DNA of 53,391 nucleotides from Candidatus Apopatosoma intestinale (GTDB lineage Bacteria; Bacillota; Clostridia; Oscillospirales; CAG-272): contig DODZ01000028.1 of the NCBI GenBank assembly GCA_003524145.1, positions 1-53,391 on the forward strand. The letters are read 5' to 3'. The translations under genes were made by a program, and so were the position numbers. The notes under the pieces were generated by a model. It was not told the origin of the DNA, ran no database searches, and was given only the letters and a program-made list of their open reading frames with translations. Of this stretch, positions 8,503 to 18,700 are shown one piece after another. The first letter of the stretch is position 1, and each line of letters opens with the position of its first letter.

Positions 8503-8531
8503 ATTGTACCATATTTACAATATTTTTACAA
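8503..8531 (-). promoter_or_regulatory. Candidate promoter of the opp operon
   Basis: On the minus strand, TTGTAA and TACAAT are separated by 17 nt. The predicted transcript would start near 8496 and leave a leader of about 115 nt before the oppA ATG. The surrounding 200 bases are very A/T-rich, so other boxes are possible. Confidence 0.55.
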
Positions 8532-8748
8532 TACTTTTTTAAAAAATCTTTGCTTTTTTTAAAAATTTGGAAATTTTTTTAGTTGAATGTGAATATTTCG
8601 AAAAAATTTCGGTATTTTTGAGAGATATTCACATGATTTTATTCTTTCACTTTGCTTTTGCTTTTATTCTTCGGTCATCGGAGGGCTTTCTGCGTTTTTC
8701 CTTCATTTTTTATATAATATATGAGCTGATAATTTTTTCAAAAAACAC
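8532..8748. other. A/T-rich spacer without a recognisable gene
   Basis: This spacer between the oppA promoter and the next plus-strand promoter is dominated by T and A runs. Short open frames exist on both strands but have no ribosome sites or codon character. I see nothing further in it. Confidence 0.5.
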
Positions 8749-8777
8749 TTGACAAACGGTCGGGTTTATTGTAAAAT
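8749..8777 (+). promoter_or_regulatory. Promoter of the small gene at 8853
   Basis: A consensus -35 (TTGACA) and a near-consensus -10 (TAAAAT) are separated by 17 nt. They sit about 70 nt upstream of the small open frame. Confidence 0.75.
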
Positions 8778-8852
8778 ATATTTGAAGAAGAACATCGCTT
8801 CTGCGCGAAGGCGCGGACAGCATACAAAAATAAAAGGGGTAAGGTGAACGCT

Positions 8853-9002
8853 GTGAAAGAAATGTTTGAGATGCCGAAGCTGGACATAATCGCACTGGCA
8901 GATGAGGATATTATCAGAACATCGGACAGAGGACCATGGGATATTCAAGCTGTCAAGAGCGGCATAAATGCTTTCGCCAAAATTGACGACAAGGACGAGT
9001 GA
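8853..9002 (+). CDS. Free-standing small protein of 49 residues, unknown function
   Basis: The frame opens with GTG, six nt after AAGGTG, and reads MKEMFEMPKLDIIALADEDI and onwards to DDKDE. It is acidic, with a Pro-Lys-Leu-Asp-Ile-Ile core followed by DEDIIRTSD. Short clostridial peptides with a P-x-h-x-h-h-x-h...(E/D)D(V/I)I-T/R-TS pattern are common, but I know of no established function. An in-frame GTG nine nt upstream is an alternative start. The gene has its own promoter and a strong terminator 35 nt after the stop, making it an independent transcription unit. It could be a regulatory or secreted peptide precursor; there is no modification-enzyme gene next to it. Confidence 0.6.
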   Translation: MKEMFEMPKLDIIALADEDIIRTSDRGPWDIQAVKSGINAFAKIDDKDE

Positions 9003-9037
9003 CCCGCGTTTTCCGAAAGACGAATATCCGCAAATAT

Positions 9038-9066
9038 GGCGCTGTGTGCTCACAGCGCCTTTTTTA
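9038..9066 (+). terminator. Terminator of the small gene
   Basis: A perfect 9-bp G/C-rich stem (9038-9046 with 9051-9059) with a 4-nt loop is followed by six T residues. It is a textbook intrinsic terminator on the plus strand. Confidence 0.85.
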
Positions 9067-9085
9067 TTTAATGGCAGAAAATATA

Positions 9086-9114
9086 TTGACAGATGCGAAA
9101 TTTCGCAGTATAAT
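9086..9114 (+). promoter_or_regulatory. Consensus promoter of the leucine-rich-repeat protein gene
   Basis: TTGACA and TATAAT are perfect consensus with a 17-nt spacer. The start of transcription would fall near 9121, about 80 nt before the ATG at 9200. Confidence 0.85.
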
Positions 9115-9199
9115 ATAATTGAGCGGTTGAATTTTGATGATTTAAATGTGAAATCCTCCGTGCCGAAACCGATATTATTATAAGAAAGGAACCGATCAC

Positions 9200-11081
9200 A
9201 TGAAAAAGAAACTTCTTATTGCCGCGGATGCTATTTGCCTTCTGCCTTGCGCTGAGTGCAGACGGAGAAACGACGCCGACGGCGGAAATTTTCGCCTGCA
9301 ATCTCGAATTCGGCAATCAGGTATATATTCTGTATGCCGTTGATGTCAGCAATGCTCCCGGCATAACAATGGAAAATGTAGGTCTGAAGATAGAGCGCGC
9401 AGACGGCGGCAAAGTGCCTGTCAATATCGTCGCTACCGAGAAGGAGACGATTGCCGGAAAAGAATACTACGTGGTGATATACAAGGATCTTGTGGCTAAG
9501 GAGATGGGCGATATAGTAACAGCTACTCCTTATGTTGAGGTCGGCGGTGTAAAGTACGAGGGTGCTCCCAAAGACTACAGCATCTGCACATACGCCGCGC
9601 GAATGCTGGGACTTGTCGATGGCGTTACGGGAACTGACGACGAAAATCTCATAAAAATGCTCAGAGATATGCTCCGCTACGGCGCGAGCGCGCAGATAAA
9701 GTTCAATTATAAGACCGATGCGCTCGCATCTGCCATGCTTGACAATCGCATAAATGTGACATACAATTGCAAAGAGCTGCTGGATGCACAATATACAAAT
9801 CCCAACGCGTCGTCTTTCTCTCTTGCGGAGGGCAGTGTGAAACTGCAGCCGCTTATCATAAAGGGTTATATATTCAGATACTGGAGAGATGAGATGGGAG
9901 ATGCTGTCCTCAATATCGACACATTAAAACCCGGCGACATCACTCTGTATCCCGTTTTTGAGATTGAGCGTTATCCGATTATATATAAAAACACCAAGGG
10001 CGTTCAGAACAGCAACGTCGATATCTACGATGTGAGGGATGCGATATACCCTCTTCCGCTCGAGAAATATGATTATGTTTTTAACGGATGGAGACTGAAC
10101 AGCCCTTACGGCGATTTTGTCGGCGAGGACGGAATTCCCGCGGGGATCACGGGCACTATAGTGCTCTATGCCGACTGGACACTGAAGCCGGAATTCGAGG
10201 GATTTTACTATGTTGTGGATGAGAACTACAATATCGACAACAAAGGCACAAAATTCTGCATGCTTATGGGCGTTGAGAATTGGAACAGCGTAACAAATCT
10301 CACCATTTCCTCCGTGTTCAACCACATCAAGGAGGGCGCGCTTGCGAACTGCCGCTCGCTTAATGAGCTTACCCTGCCTTACCTTGCTTCCGACAATACG
10401 GTAACCCGCAACACAAATCTCGGTTATCTTTTCGGCTATGCGAGCAACGCCGAGGCAGAGGGCGCTATCCCGACGAGCCTGAGAAAGCTGACCGTAAATG
10501 GCGGTGTGATCGGCGATTATGCCTTTGCGAATCTGAAAAATGTTGCGGAAATCGTGCTCTCCCCCGAGGTTACCTCAATCGGTCACAAAGCATTTTCAAA
10601 CTGCGCAAACCTTGAAGACCTCACAATGCCTTTGCTTTATGTAAATCATAGCACAAGAAGGGCTGCAGACGAACACGGATATGTTATCACTCAAGCAGAA
10701 TATTACGATTTACCCGGTTGGGTGGACCGTGAGGCTGACAGCTATGACGGCAAGACATTCAAGCTTCATATTAACGGCGGAGGCATTCTTCACGCTGCCG
10801 CAGGCGATGCGAATTGGGAAAAAGACGGTGCCACAATCGGAAACGGTTTCGGCGGGAATCTTTTCGAACTGTGTAAGGGTATCAGCGAGGTTACGATCGA
10901 TAACATCACGGTGATTCCGCAATTTACATTTGCAAAATGCAGCAATCTCAAAAAAGTCACCATTGGTGACACGGTTCAAAATATTATGTCTGGCGCATTT
11001 TGGCGTACCGCCATCGAAGAAATTGTGATTCCCGATACGGTGAAGGAAATGGGCGTGTGCCGCTTATCCGATGCATATTAA
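9200..11081 (+). CDS. Secreted protein with Flg_new and BspA-type leucine-rich repeats; signal peptide frameshifted
   Basis: From about 9228 a long frame encodes the rest of a signal peptide (MLFAFCLALS). Next come a domain of about 170 residues typical of clostridial secreted proteins (YAARMLGLV, MLRYGASAQ), then about 130 residues resembling the Listeria-Bacteroides Flg_new/InlB B repeat (FNGW, LYADWT). Last are LRR_5/BspA-like repeats (IGDYAFANLKNV, IGHKAFSNCANLEDL, IVIPDT). The ATG with a proper ribosome site is at 9200 and reads MKKKLLIAA, but it is one base out of frame. Dropping one base near 9221-9227 joins the two halves into an ideal signal peptide. The C terminus also stops abruptly inside a repeat (MGVCRLSDAY), so the gene is either a pseudogene or carries one or two sequencing errors. 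Likely an adhesin or surface-binding protein. Confidence 0.75.
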
Positions 11082-11153
11082 AGCCGAAAAATTATATTTA
11101 CGGCAAAGACGTGATACGTAAAGAAAGATAATATCTGACCGCAAATAAAAAGG

Positions 11154-11206
11154 ACATCCGCCATCGTAGATTCCAGATACGAATGGCGGATGTACGTTTT
11201 TTATTT
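11154..11206. terminator. Bidirectional terminator between convergent genes
   Basis: An 11-bp stem (11154-11164 with 11183-11193) has T runs on its right side for plus-strand reading. It also has A runs on its left for minus-strand reading. It serves both the LRR gene and the SGNH esterase gene. Confidence 0.8.
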
Positions 11207-11211
11207 GAAAA

Positions 11212-12297
11212 TCAATAGTTGGAAACAAGGAACGCGAAAAGAGAGATATTATTGCCCAGACTCTCCGCATCCTTTTTATCGGAAACGCGAAGCGTGATCG
11301 TATGGTGTCCCTTTTCCAAATTCTTAAATGGGAATACATAGCCGGCTCTGCTGAAGCTTTTGCAGTATTTATCCCATGCCGAGACGGTTTTTGTCTCCTT
11401 TCCGTCGAGCGTCAATTCGAGCATGCCGCTCTCATTGTCCATGATCCAGTAAAGACCGAAATCTCTGCCCTCAAATTCATATGTCATTTCGCTTCCGATG
11501 CCGCTCGCGCTCACATAATACGGAAAACGTTTCTTGAAAGGCTTATCCACAAAATGCCAACCCTTTACACCCTCGATAAGATCGCGCACCTCAACGATCT
11601 TTCCGAAAGGAATCGTCGATTTTTCGCAATACGGAGCGGGAATCTTTCTCGCCGTCAAAGCGTCGGGAATCTCGGTAAGCAGGCGTGAAAGCTCGCGCTT
11701 CATCGCCTTTGTAAGAATGAGATATCCCTCGTCATTAGGATGAGTATTATCGGTGGTATATTTCATCCAGTCGCCGCCGTTTGCCGCGATAACCATGCGG
11801 AAATGCTCGCCGATATTGATCATATCGAGTCCGTAATGATAAGCAAGGATCGCTTCCGCGGTACGGCTTCTGAAATCACCGTACGTAAGCAATTTTTCTT
11901 CAATCGCTTTTGTCATGGTAAAGACGACAACGATCTCCGTTGTCGGGTCTTTTTCAAGGATCTGGCGCAGACAGCTTTCATAGCATTTAAACTGCTCGTC
12001 GGGTGCCAGTATGCTGTCATTGGTAGCAAATTCAATAAAAACAAGATTAGGATCATATTGCAAAAGATCATGCTTGCAGCGGTAAAGACCGAGGTCGGTG
12101 CCTGTTCCGCCGATAGCTGCATTGACGGCGGTTATCTCTGCATCGGGATACGTTTCTTTCAGATCACGCGTAATATTTGCGCGCCAAGAGGTGCCGTCCC
12201 AAGAGGTTGCGCCTGCCCCTTCCGTGATGGAACCGCCGAAAAAGCCGATGGTAAGTTTTTTATCGTGATGTAAACGGTAAGCAGTATTGGTGAGCAT
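11212..12297 (-). CDS. SGNH/GDSL-family hydrolase with a C-terminal beta-rich domain
   Basis: A likely carbohydrate or lipid esterase. Block I is GGSITEG with the nucleophile Ser23. Block II glycine lies in the GGTGTD stretch near residue 64, block III is FIEFATND with Asn93, and block V is DNTHPND with Asp183 and His186. All four SGNH catalytic positions are therefore present. The domain covers about residues 15-205. The remaining 150 residues look like a beta-sandwich (VSASGIGSEMTYEFEG, LTLDGK, HTITLRV), as seen in carbohydrate esterases that remove acetyl groups. There is no signal peptide, so it is probably cytoplasmic. It has AAGGAG 7 nt before ATG, and no obvious partner gene. Confidence 0.88.
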   Translation of the reverse strand: MLTNTAYRLHHDKKLTIGFFGGSITEGAGATSWDGTSWRANITRDLKETYPDAEITAVNAAIGGTGTDLGLYRCKHDLLQYDPNLVFIEFATNDSILAPDEQFKCYESCLRQILEKDPTTEIVVVFTMTKAIEEKLLTYGDFRSRTAEAILAYHYGLDMINIGEHFRMVIAANGGDWMKYTTDNTHPNDEGYLILTKAMKRELSRLLTEIPDALTARKIPAPYCEKSTIPFGKIVEVRDLIEGVKGWHFVDKPFKKRFPYYVSASGIGSEMTYEFEGRDFGLYWIMDNESGMLELTLDGKETKTVSAWDKYCKSFSRAGYVFPFKNLEKGHHTITLRVSDKKDAESLGNNISLFAFLVSNY

Positions 12298-12454
12298 GGG
12301 AATATCTCCTTATTCAAAATCATTTTCCGTAGTTTTGCAAATGACGATTTTAACGCCGGAGTGCACATTACCGGATGCTGAAGCATGAAGCCATAGACAG
12401 CCGAACGCGTCTTTCGCTTGATGGCATGTGCTTATATACAGTATTTATGTGTAT

Positions 12455-12796
12455 TTATGCCATTTTATCTGAGAGCTTGGCACCCCCGAGAATATGAAAA
12501 TGCAGGTGCGGAACGCTCTGGCAGGCGTCGGGACCGCAGTTTGATATAATGCGGTAGCCGCCCGTAAGACCGGCGGACTTTGCAATACCGGGGATCTTTT
12601 CGAATATATACGCTACTGTTCCGCTGTTTTCGCCCGTTATATCGTCGGCTCCCGAAATATGAGCTTTCGGTATTACGAGGATATGGACCGGAGCCTGAGG
12701 ATTTATATCGCGGAAGGCAAGTATCTTTTCGTCCTCATATACTTTGGAGGAGGGGATATCTCCCGCGGCTATTTTGCAGAAAAGACAGTTTTCCAT
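12455..12796 (-). CDS. hinT: HIT-family nucleotide hydrolase (HinT-like)
   Basis: A small purine-nucleoside phosphoramidase of the histidine-triad family, 113 residues. The N-terminal CLFCKIAAGDIPS and the triad HLHFH (His97, His99, His101) followed by ILGG are diagnostic. HinT enzymes act on aminoacyl-adenylates and other AMP-linked amines. It lies 13 nt after alaS with its own GGAG site, so alanyl-tRNA synthetase and a hydrolase able to remove stray aminoacyl-AMP are made together. That functional link is inferred. About 150 nt separates it from the next gene, with no clear terminator. Confidence 0.93.
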   Translation of the reverse strand: MENCLFCKIAAGDIPSSKVYEDEKILAFRDINPQAPVHILVIPKAHISGADDITGENSGTVAYIFEKIPGIAKSAGLTGGYRIISNCGPDACQSVPHLHFHILGGAKLSDKMA

Positions 12797-12809
12797 GTTA
12801 TTCTCTCCT

Positions 12810-15440
12810 TTATTTTATAAGTGATCTTACGAAATCGCCGGCAGAGCAGAGCGCTTCATCGAGCTTCTCCGGGCATTTGCCTCCTGCACATGCGCTGTCC
12901 GGCTTGCCGCCTCCGCCGCCTCCGACAACTGAGCATATCTTTTTTACGACATCGCCTGCGCGAACACCGTGTGCCACGGCATCTTTGCCGCAAACGGCTA
13001 CGATATTCAGCTTTCCGCCTGCCGTCGTGCTCATGATGGCGATGATATCGGGATTATTTGCTTTTACATCGTCGCCGAGCGAACGGAGCGCTTCGAGCGG
13101 AAGCTCACTTTTCAGCGTTGCCACGCGAAGCATATCGACCTTTTCGGCGGAAGCGAGCATTTCATTTACCTTGCCCGAGGCAAGCTTTACGGAGAGCGAC
13201 TCGTTTTCTTTTCTGAGCGCCTTCAGCTCGTCGGCATTTGCGGCTATTTTTGCGGGGATTTCCGCCGTGCCGCTTACCTTGAGAGCCGCCGCCGTATCGG
13301 AGAGAAGCTTTTCACTCTCGAGAACGGCATTATATGCGTTCATACCGGTCATTATTTCTATGCGGCGCGTGCCTGCGGCAACGGAGCTTTCCGAAACTAT
13401 GCGGAAAAGACCTATCTCGCCCGTTGCGCCGACATGGCATCCGCCGCATAGCTCGCTCGAGAAATCGCCGAACTTCACTACGCGCACGGTGCTTCCGTAT
13501 TTCTCGCCGAAGAGGGCGATGGCACCGGATTTCTTTGCCGTTTCTATATCTGTCTCGAAAATATCGGCTTTGATATCGGAGAGAATGACTTCGTTTATCA
13601 TGCGCTCGGCTTTTTTCAGTTCGTCGGGCGTTACTGCGGCGAAATGAGTGAAATCGAATCTGCCGCGGTATTCGTCAACATAGGAGCCCGCCTGCGCTAT
13701 ATGATCGCCGAGAACTCTGCGCAGAGCCGCATCGAGCAGGTGAACTGCGCTGTGATTGCGCCTGATGGCGGCACGGCGGTTCGTGTCCACGGCTATTGTT
13801 ATCTCGTCGCCGACGGAAAGCGAACCCTCATATATATCGCAGATGTGCATGTAAATGCCGTCTTTTTTCTTTGTATCGGTGATATTTGCCTTGGCGTTTT
13901 CGCCGAGGAGCGTGCCTGTGTCGCCGACTTCACCGCCGCCTTCTCCGTAGAAAACGGTGCTGTCGGTAATGACTACCGCCTTGCCCGAGGCGATGTCGGT
14001 GCGCTCGTCCGTTTCGCAATCGATGAGCGCGAGAACTTTTGCCTTCGTTTCGAGCCTGTCATAGCCGATGAACGCCGTCTTTGCAATATCCGAAAGCGTA
14101 TCGGCTGTCTTGCCGCCCCAGCCGCCGATATTTCCGCGCGCTTCTCTTGCCCGGCGCTTCTGCTCGGCGAGATTATCTCTGTAGCCCTCTTCGTCAATGG
14201 CGATACCGCGCTCGGCGGCAATCTCACGCGTGAGGTCTATCGGGAAGCCGTAGGTATCGGAAAGCTTGAAGGTATCTGCACCCGAGATGATATTCGTTCC
14301 GTTTTCCTCTGCGGCGCTCATAAGATTTTCGAGCAGGTTCATGCCGGATTCGACCGTTCTCGAAAAACGTTCCTCCTCCAGCCCCGCTATCTTGCAGATA
14401 TAGTCGAGTTTTTCCGTGAGCATAGGATATGCACTCTTGTTTTCGTGCGCCACTACCTTGATTATATCATCGAGGAAAGCACCCTTTATGCCGAGAAGTC
14501 TGCCGTGGCGGCAGGCACGGCGGATAAGGCGGCGCAGAACATAGCCGCGGCCTTCATTCGAGGGCATTACGCCGTCGGCAATAAGGAAAGAGGAAGCGCG
14601 CATATGGTCTGCGATGATACGCATGGAAATGTCGGCTTTCTCATTCTCCCTGTACTTTATGCCCGCCTTTTCGCTGATGGCGGAGATGATATTCTGAATG
14701 GTATCGACATCAAACATGCTGTCCACTCCCTGCATTACGCAGGCGAGACGCTCGAGTCCCATGCCGGTATCTATATTTTTCTGAGCAAGCTCGGTATAGT
14801 TGCCGTTGCCGTCATTATTGAACTGCGAGAAAACATTATTCCATATTTCCATGTATCTGTCACAGTCACAGCCGGGCTTGCAGTCGGGCTTGCCGCAGCC
14901 GTATTTTTCGCCGCGATCGAAATATATCTCGGAGCAGGGACCGCAGGGACCGCTGCCGTGCTCCCAGAAGTTGTCCTCCTTACCGAGGCGGATTATACGC
15001 TCGGCGGGGACGCCGATCTTTTTGTTCCATATTTCAAAAGCCTCGTCATCCTTTTCGTAGACGGAGGGCCAGAGCCTGTCCTCGGGGATTTCGAGAACCT
15101 TGGTGAGAAATTCCCATGCCCACGGGAGCGCCTCTTCTTTGAAATAATCGCCGAAGGAAAAGTTGCCGAGCATCTCGAAATATGTGCCGTGGCGTGCCGT
15201 ATATCCGACATTTTCTATATCGTTTGTGCGTATGCAACGCTGGCAGGTCGTCATGCGGCGGCAGGGCGGAGTAGCTTCACCCGTGAAATACTTTTTGAGC
15301 GGAGCCATGCCCGCGACTATGAGCAGAAGCGACTTGTCGCCCTCGGGAATAAGCGAATAGCTGTCGTGGCGGAGATGCCCCTTTGACTCAAAAAACGAGA
15401 GAAATTTCTCCCGGATATCATTTAGAGAAGTCCATTTCAT
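12810..15440 (-). CDS. alaS: Alanyl-tRNA synthetase
   Basis: Charges tRNA-Ala, 876 residues, full length. Class II catalytic core with motif 1-3 regions (residues 1-250), including the TRHGTYFEMLGNFSFGDYF stretch and GMGLERL. The tRNA-recognition helices lie in the middle. The editing domain has the zinc site H563-x3-H567 and C665-x3-H669 (CGGCH). The C-terminal DHHA1-like C-Ala domain ends with a glycine-rich GGGGGGKPD segment. A Cys-rich loop (about 182-193, CGKPDCKPGCDC) is present in the core. The start ATG has a modest GAGGA site. No T-box leader is visible upstream, although many Firmicute alaS genes have one. Confidence 0.97.
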   Translation of the reverse strand: MKWTSLNDIREKFLSFFESKGHLRHDSYSLIPEGDKSLLLIVAGMAPLKKYFTGEATPPCRRMTTCQRCIRTNDIENVGYTARHGTYFEMLGNFSFGDYFKEEALPWAWEFLTKVLEIPEDRLWPSVYEKDDEAFEIWNKKIGVPAERIIRLGKEDNFWEHGSGPCGPCSEIYFDRGEKYGCGKPDCKPGCDCDRYMEIWNNVFSQFNNDGNGNYTELAQKNIDTGMGLERLACVMQGVDSMFDVDTIQNIISAISEKAGIKYRENEKADISMRIIADHMRASSFLIADGVMPSNEGRGYVLRRLIRRACRHGRLLGIKGAFLDDIIKVVAHENKSAYPMLTEKLDYICKIAGLEEERFSRTVESGMNLLENLMSAAEENGTNIISGADTFKLSDTYGFPIDLTREIAAERGIAIDEEGYRDNLAEQKRRAREARGNIGGWGGKTADTLSDIAKTAFIGYDRLETKAKVLALIDCETDERTDIASGKAVVITDSTVFYGEGGGEVGDTGTLLGENAKANITDTKKKDGIYMHICDIYEGSLSVGDEITIAVDTNRRAAIRRNHSAVHLLDAALRRVLGDHIAQAGSYVDEYRGRFDFTHFAAVTPDELKKAERMINEVILSDIKADIFETDIETAKKSGAIALFGEKYGSTVRVVKFGDFSSELCGGCHVGATGEIGLFRIVSESSVAAGTRRIEIMTGMNAYNAVLESEKLLSDTAAALKVSGTAEIPAKIAANADELKALRKENESLSVKLASGKVNEMLASAEKVDMLRVATLKSELPLEALRSLGDDVKANNPDIIAIMSTTAGGKLNIVAVCGKDAVAHGVRAGDVVKKICSVVGGGGGGKPDSACAGGKCPEKLDEALCSAGDFVRSLIK

Positions 15441-15476
15441 GAAAAAGTGTCCTCATTTCCTGAAAAAATGTATTCG

Positions 15477-15500
15477 GAGGGCGTTTTTCGCCCTCTTTTT
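15477..15500. other. Hairpin in the alaS leader
   Basis: A 7-bp stem (15477-15483 with 15489-15495) with a 5-nt loop is followed by five T on the plus strand. In the alaS direction it sits about 37 nt before the ATG, inside a leader of about 70 nt, with no U run after it. It lacks everything expected of a T-box. It may be a stability element or a terminator protecting rpoBC from antisense reading. Confidence 0.4.
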
Positions 15501-15515
15501 AGCGAATTTATTTTA

Positions 15516-15544
15516 ATTATATTATCTTCAGACAAAAAAGTCAA
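15516..15544 (-). promoter_or_regulatory. Promoter of alaS-hinT
   Basis: On the minus strand, TTGACT and TATAAT are separated by 17 nt. Transcription would start near 15509, giving a leader of about 70 nt. Confidence 0.75.
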
Positions 15545-15574
15545 TATTTATTTCAAAAAAGTGAAAGTTTCCTC

Positions 15575-15603
15575 TTGACATATTGACAAATGGGTGGTAT
15601 ACT
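15575..15603 (+). promoter_or_regulatory. Promoter of rpoBC
   Basis: TTGACA and TATACT are spaced by 17 nt. A second TTGACA starts eight bases downstream of the first, so two overlapping start sites are possible. The leader would be about 140 nt. Its divergence from the alaS promoter leaves only about 30 bp between the two -35 boxes. Confidence 0.75.
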
Positions 15604-15748
15604 TATAAACTGCATTATAATTGCTTATGCTATCGCCATTTTTAGCCGACTGTAAAATCAAACGGCGCGAAAGAGGCGGTAAAAGCAAGCAAAAACAAAG
15701 ATTTTTGCGCAAAATCAAGGCAAGCTAAATTATGAATGGAGTGATTAT

Positions 15749-18700
15749 ATGAGAATCAAACCCCAGCAGCTTGGCAAAAACATCAGAATGAGCTATGCTA
15801 AGGTAAAGGACATCATAGATATGCCCGATCTTCTCGAGGTGCAGAAGAAGTCCTACGGATGGCTCATTGAAAAGGGTATCGGAGAGGTTCTCTCAGATGT
15901 TTCGCCTATTGTGGATTATTCCGGCAATCTCGTTATCGAGTTTGTGGACTTCTCCATAGACGCAACGCCGAAGTATTCCATAGAGGAATGCAAGGAGAGA
16001 GACGCCAACTATGCAGCCCCGCTCAGAGTTACTGTCAGACTCACAAATAAGAGTACAGGCGAAGTAAAGCAACAGGATCTCTTCATGGGAGATTTCCCGC
16101 TGATGACCGATGAGGGTACATTTATCATAAACGGCGCGCAGAGAGTTGTCGTTTCACAGCTGGTACGCTCACCCGGTATGTACTATGAAACCGCGATGGA
16201 CAAAACGGGCAAGATGATAGTGAAGGCTACCGTCATCCCATACCGCGGTGCTTGGCTTGAGTATGAGACAGATCTCAATGATGTTTGCTGGGTCCGTATC
16301 GATAAAAACAGAAAGATACCGGCTACAATACTTATCCGTGCCCTTGAGGAAGCAACCGCTTCTTCGACGGGAGTACGCTCCGTTTACGGCGACGACCAGA
16401 AAATACTTGCCACCCTTGAAAAAGACGGAATGCAGAATGAGGCGGACAAGAACGGTACCTCTCCCTATGAAGAGGCGCTCAAGGAAATATACAAAAAGCT
16501 CCGTCCCGGCGAGCCTGCGATAGTTGAAAGCGCGCAGATACTCATAAATAATATGTTCTTTGATCAGAAGCACTATGATCTCGGTGCTGTCGGCAGATAT
16601 AAATTTGACAAGAAAACCGCGATAGGCAAGAGAATCACAGGCAGAACGCTCACGCGTCCGGTTGTCAATCCCATAACCGGCGAGCTTATATTCGATGCGG
16701 GGAAAACGCTCACATACGATGAGGCTATGGTCATTGAGCACGCATGCGTGAACGAGGCTTATGTCGATATCGGTGACGGCAAAGAAATAAAGGTATTCGG
16801 CAACGGTATGGTCGATGCCAAGGATGTTCTCGGCTATGACCTGCGCGATTGCGGCATAAACGAGCATGTAAAGCTAAGCCTGCTGCTCTCCATCATGGAG
16901 GAATGCGGCGGCGACGCCGAAAAGATAAAGGCAGAGGCAAAAGCGAGAGCAGCCGAGCTTTCTCCCAAGCATATCACAAAGGATGATATCTTCGCTTCGA
17001 TGAACTATCTCATCTGCCTTGCACACGGCATAGGCAATCCCGACGATATCGACCATCTCGGAAACAGAAGAATCCGTGCTGTGGGCGAGCTTATTCAGAA
17101 TCAGCTCAGAATCGGTTTCTCCCGCATGGATAAGATAATAAAAGAGCGCATGACTATTCAGGATGCGGACAGCCTCACGCCTCAGGGACTCATCAATATC
17201 CGTCCCGTAGTGGCTGCGATACGCGAGTTTTTCGGTTCGTCACAGCTTTCCCAGTTCATGGATCAGAACAACCCGCTTGCCGAGCTTACTCACAAGCGCC
17301 GTCTTTCAGCGCTCGGCCCCGGCGGTCTTTCCAGAGACCGTGCATCGTTTGAAGTCCGCGATGTGCATTATACTCACTACGGGCGCATATGCCCGATAGA
17401 GACGCCTGAAGGCCCCAATATCGGTCTTATCTCATATCTTGCATGCTACGCGAGAATAAACGATTACGGCTTCATCGAGGCACCCTTCCGCAAGGTTGAC
17501 AAGGCGAACGGCATCGTTACCGATAATGTCGAATACATGACAGCCGATGTCGAGGACAACTATATTGTTGCTCAGGCAAACGAACCTCTCGATGAAGAGG
17601 GCAGATTCATAAACCGCAAGGTAACTGCAAGAGACAAGGCGGAGATAGTCGAAGTGGACGCCTCTATGGTAGACTACATGGATGTTTCGCCGAAGATGCT
17701 TATATCCGTTGCCACAGGCTTCATTCCGTTCCTTGAAAACGATGATAACTCCCGTGCGCTCATGGGTTCAAACATGCAGAAGCAGGCTGTTCCGCTCATG
17801 ATGACGGAATCTCCGATAGTAGGTACCGGCATGGAATACAAGGCGGCGATAGACTCCGGTGTCTGCGTTATAGCCAAGGAAGGCGGATATGTTGACAGAG
17901 TATCCTCCGACGAGGTTATAGTGTGCCGCGATGACGGACAGAAGGACAGATATGCTCTCCTGAAGTTCAAGCGCTCCAATGTCGGCACCTGCGTAAACCA
18001 GAGACCTATAGTAAATCTCGGCGACAGAGTCGAGAAGGGCGATGTAATAGCGGATGGTCCCGCTACCTCAAACGGCGAAATCTCCCTCGGCAAGAATGCT
18101 CTTATAGGCTTCATGACATGGGAAGGCTATAACTACGAGGACGCCGTTCTGCTCAACGAAAATCTCGTTCGCAACGATGTTTATACATCTATTCATATAG
18201 AAGAATACAATACGGAAGCAAGAGACACCAAGCTCGGTCCGGAGGAAATCACAAGAGAAATTCCGAACTGCGGCGAGGACGCGCTCAAGGATCTCGATGC
18301 CGATGGTATCATCCGCATAGGTACGGATGTTCACGCGGGAGATATACTTGTAGGTAAGGTTACGCCCAAGGGCGAAACCGAGCTTACTCCCGAGGAGAGA
18401 CTGCTTCGCGCCATATTCGGCGAAAAGGCACGCGAGGTTCGCGATACTTCGCTCCGCCTGCCGCACGGCGAAAGCGGTATCGTTGTGGATGTAAAGGTAT
18501 TCTCACGCGCAAATTCCGATGAGCTTTCTCCCGGCGTAAACAAGACGGTCCGCGTCTATATCGCGCAGAAGAGAAAGATTTCCGTCGGCGACAAGATGGC
18601 GGGACGCCACGGTAACAAAGGTGTCGTTTCTCGCATACTTCCTCCCGAGGATATGCCTTATCTTGCAGACGGTACGCCGCTCGATATCGTGCTGAATCCT

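Noticed and set aside
13644..15386. 580-residue open frame on the plus strand
   Set aside because: It is fully antisense to alaS, whose motifs and length are unambiguous.
15441..15560. T-box riboswitch upstream of alaS
   Set aside because: The leader is too short and the T-box sequence and antiterminator are missing.
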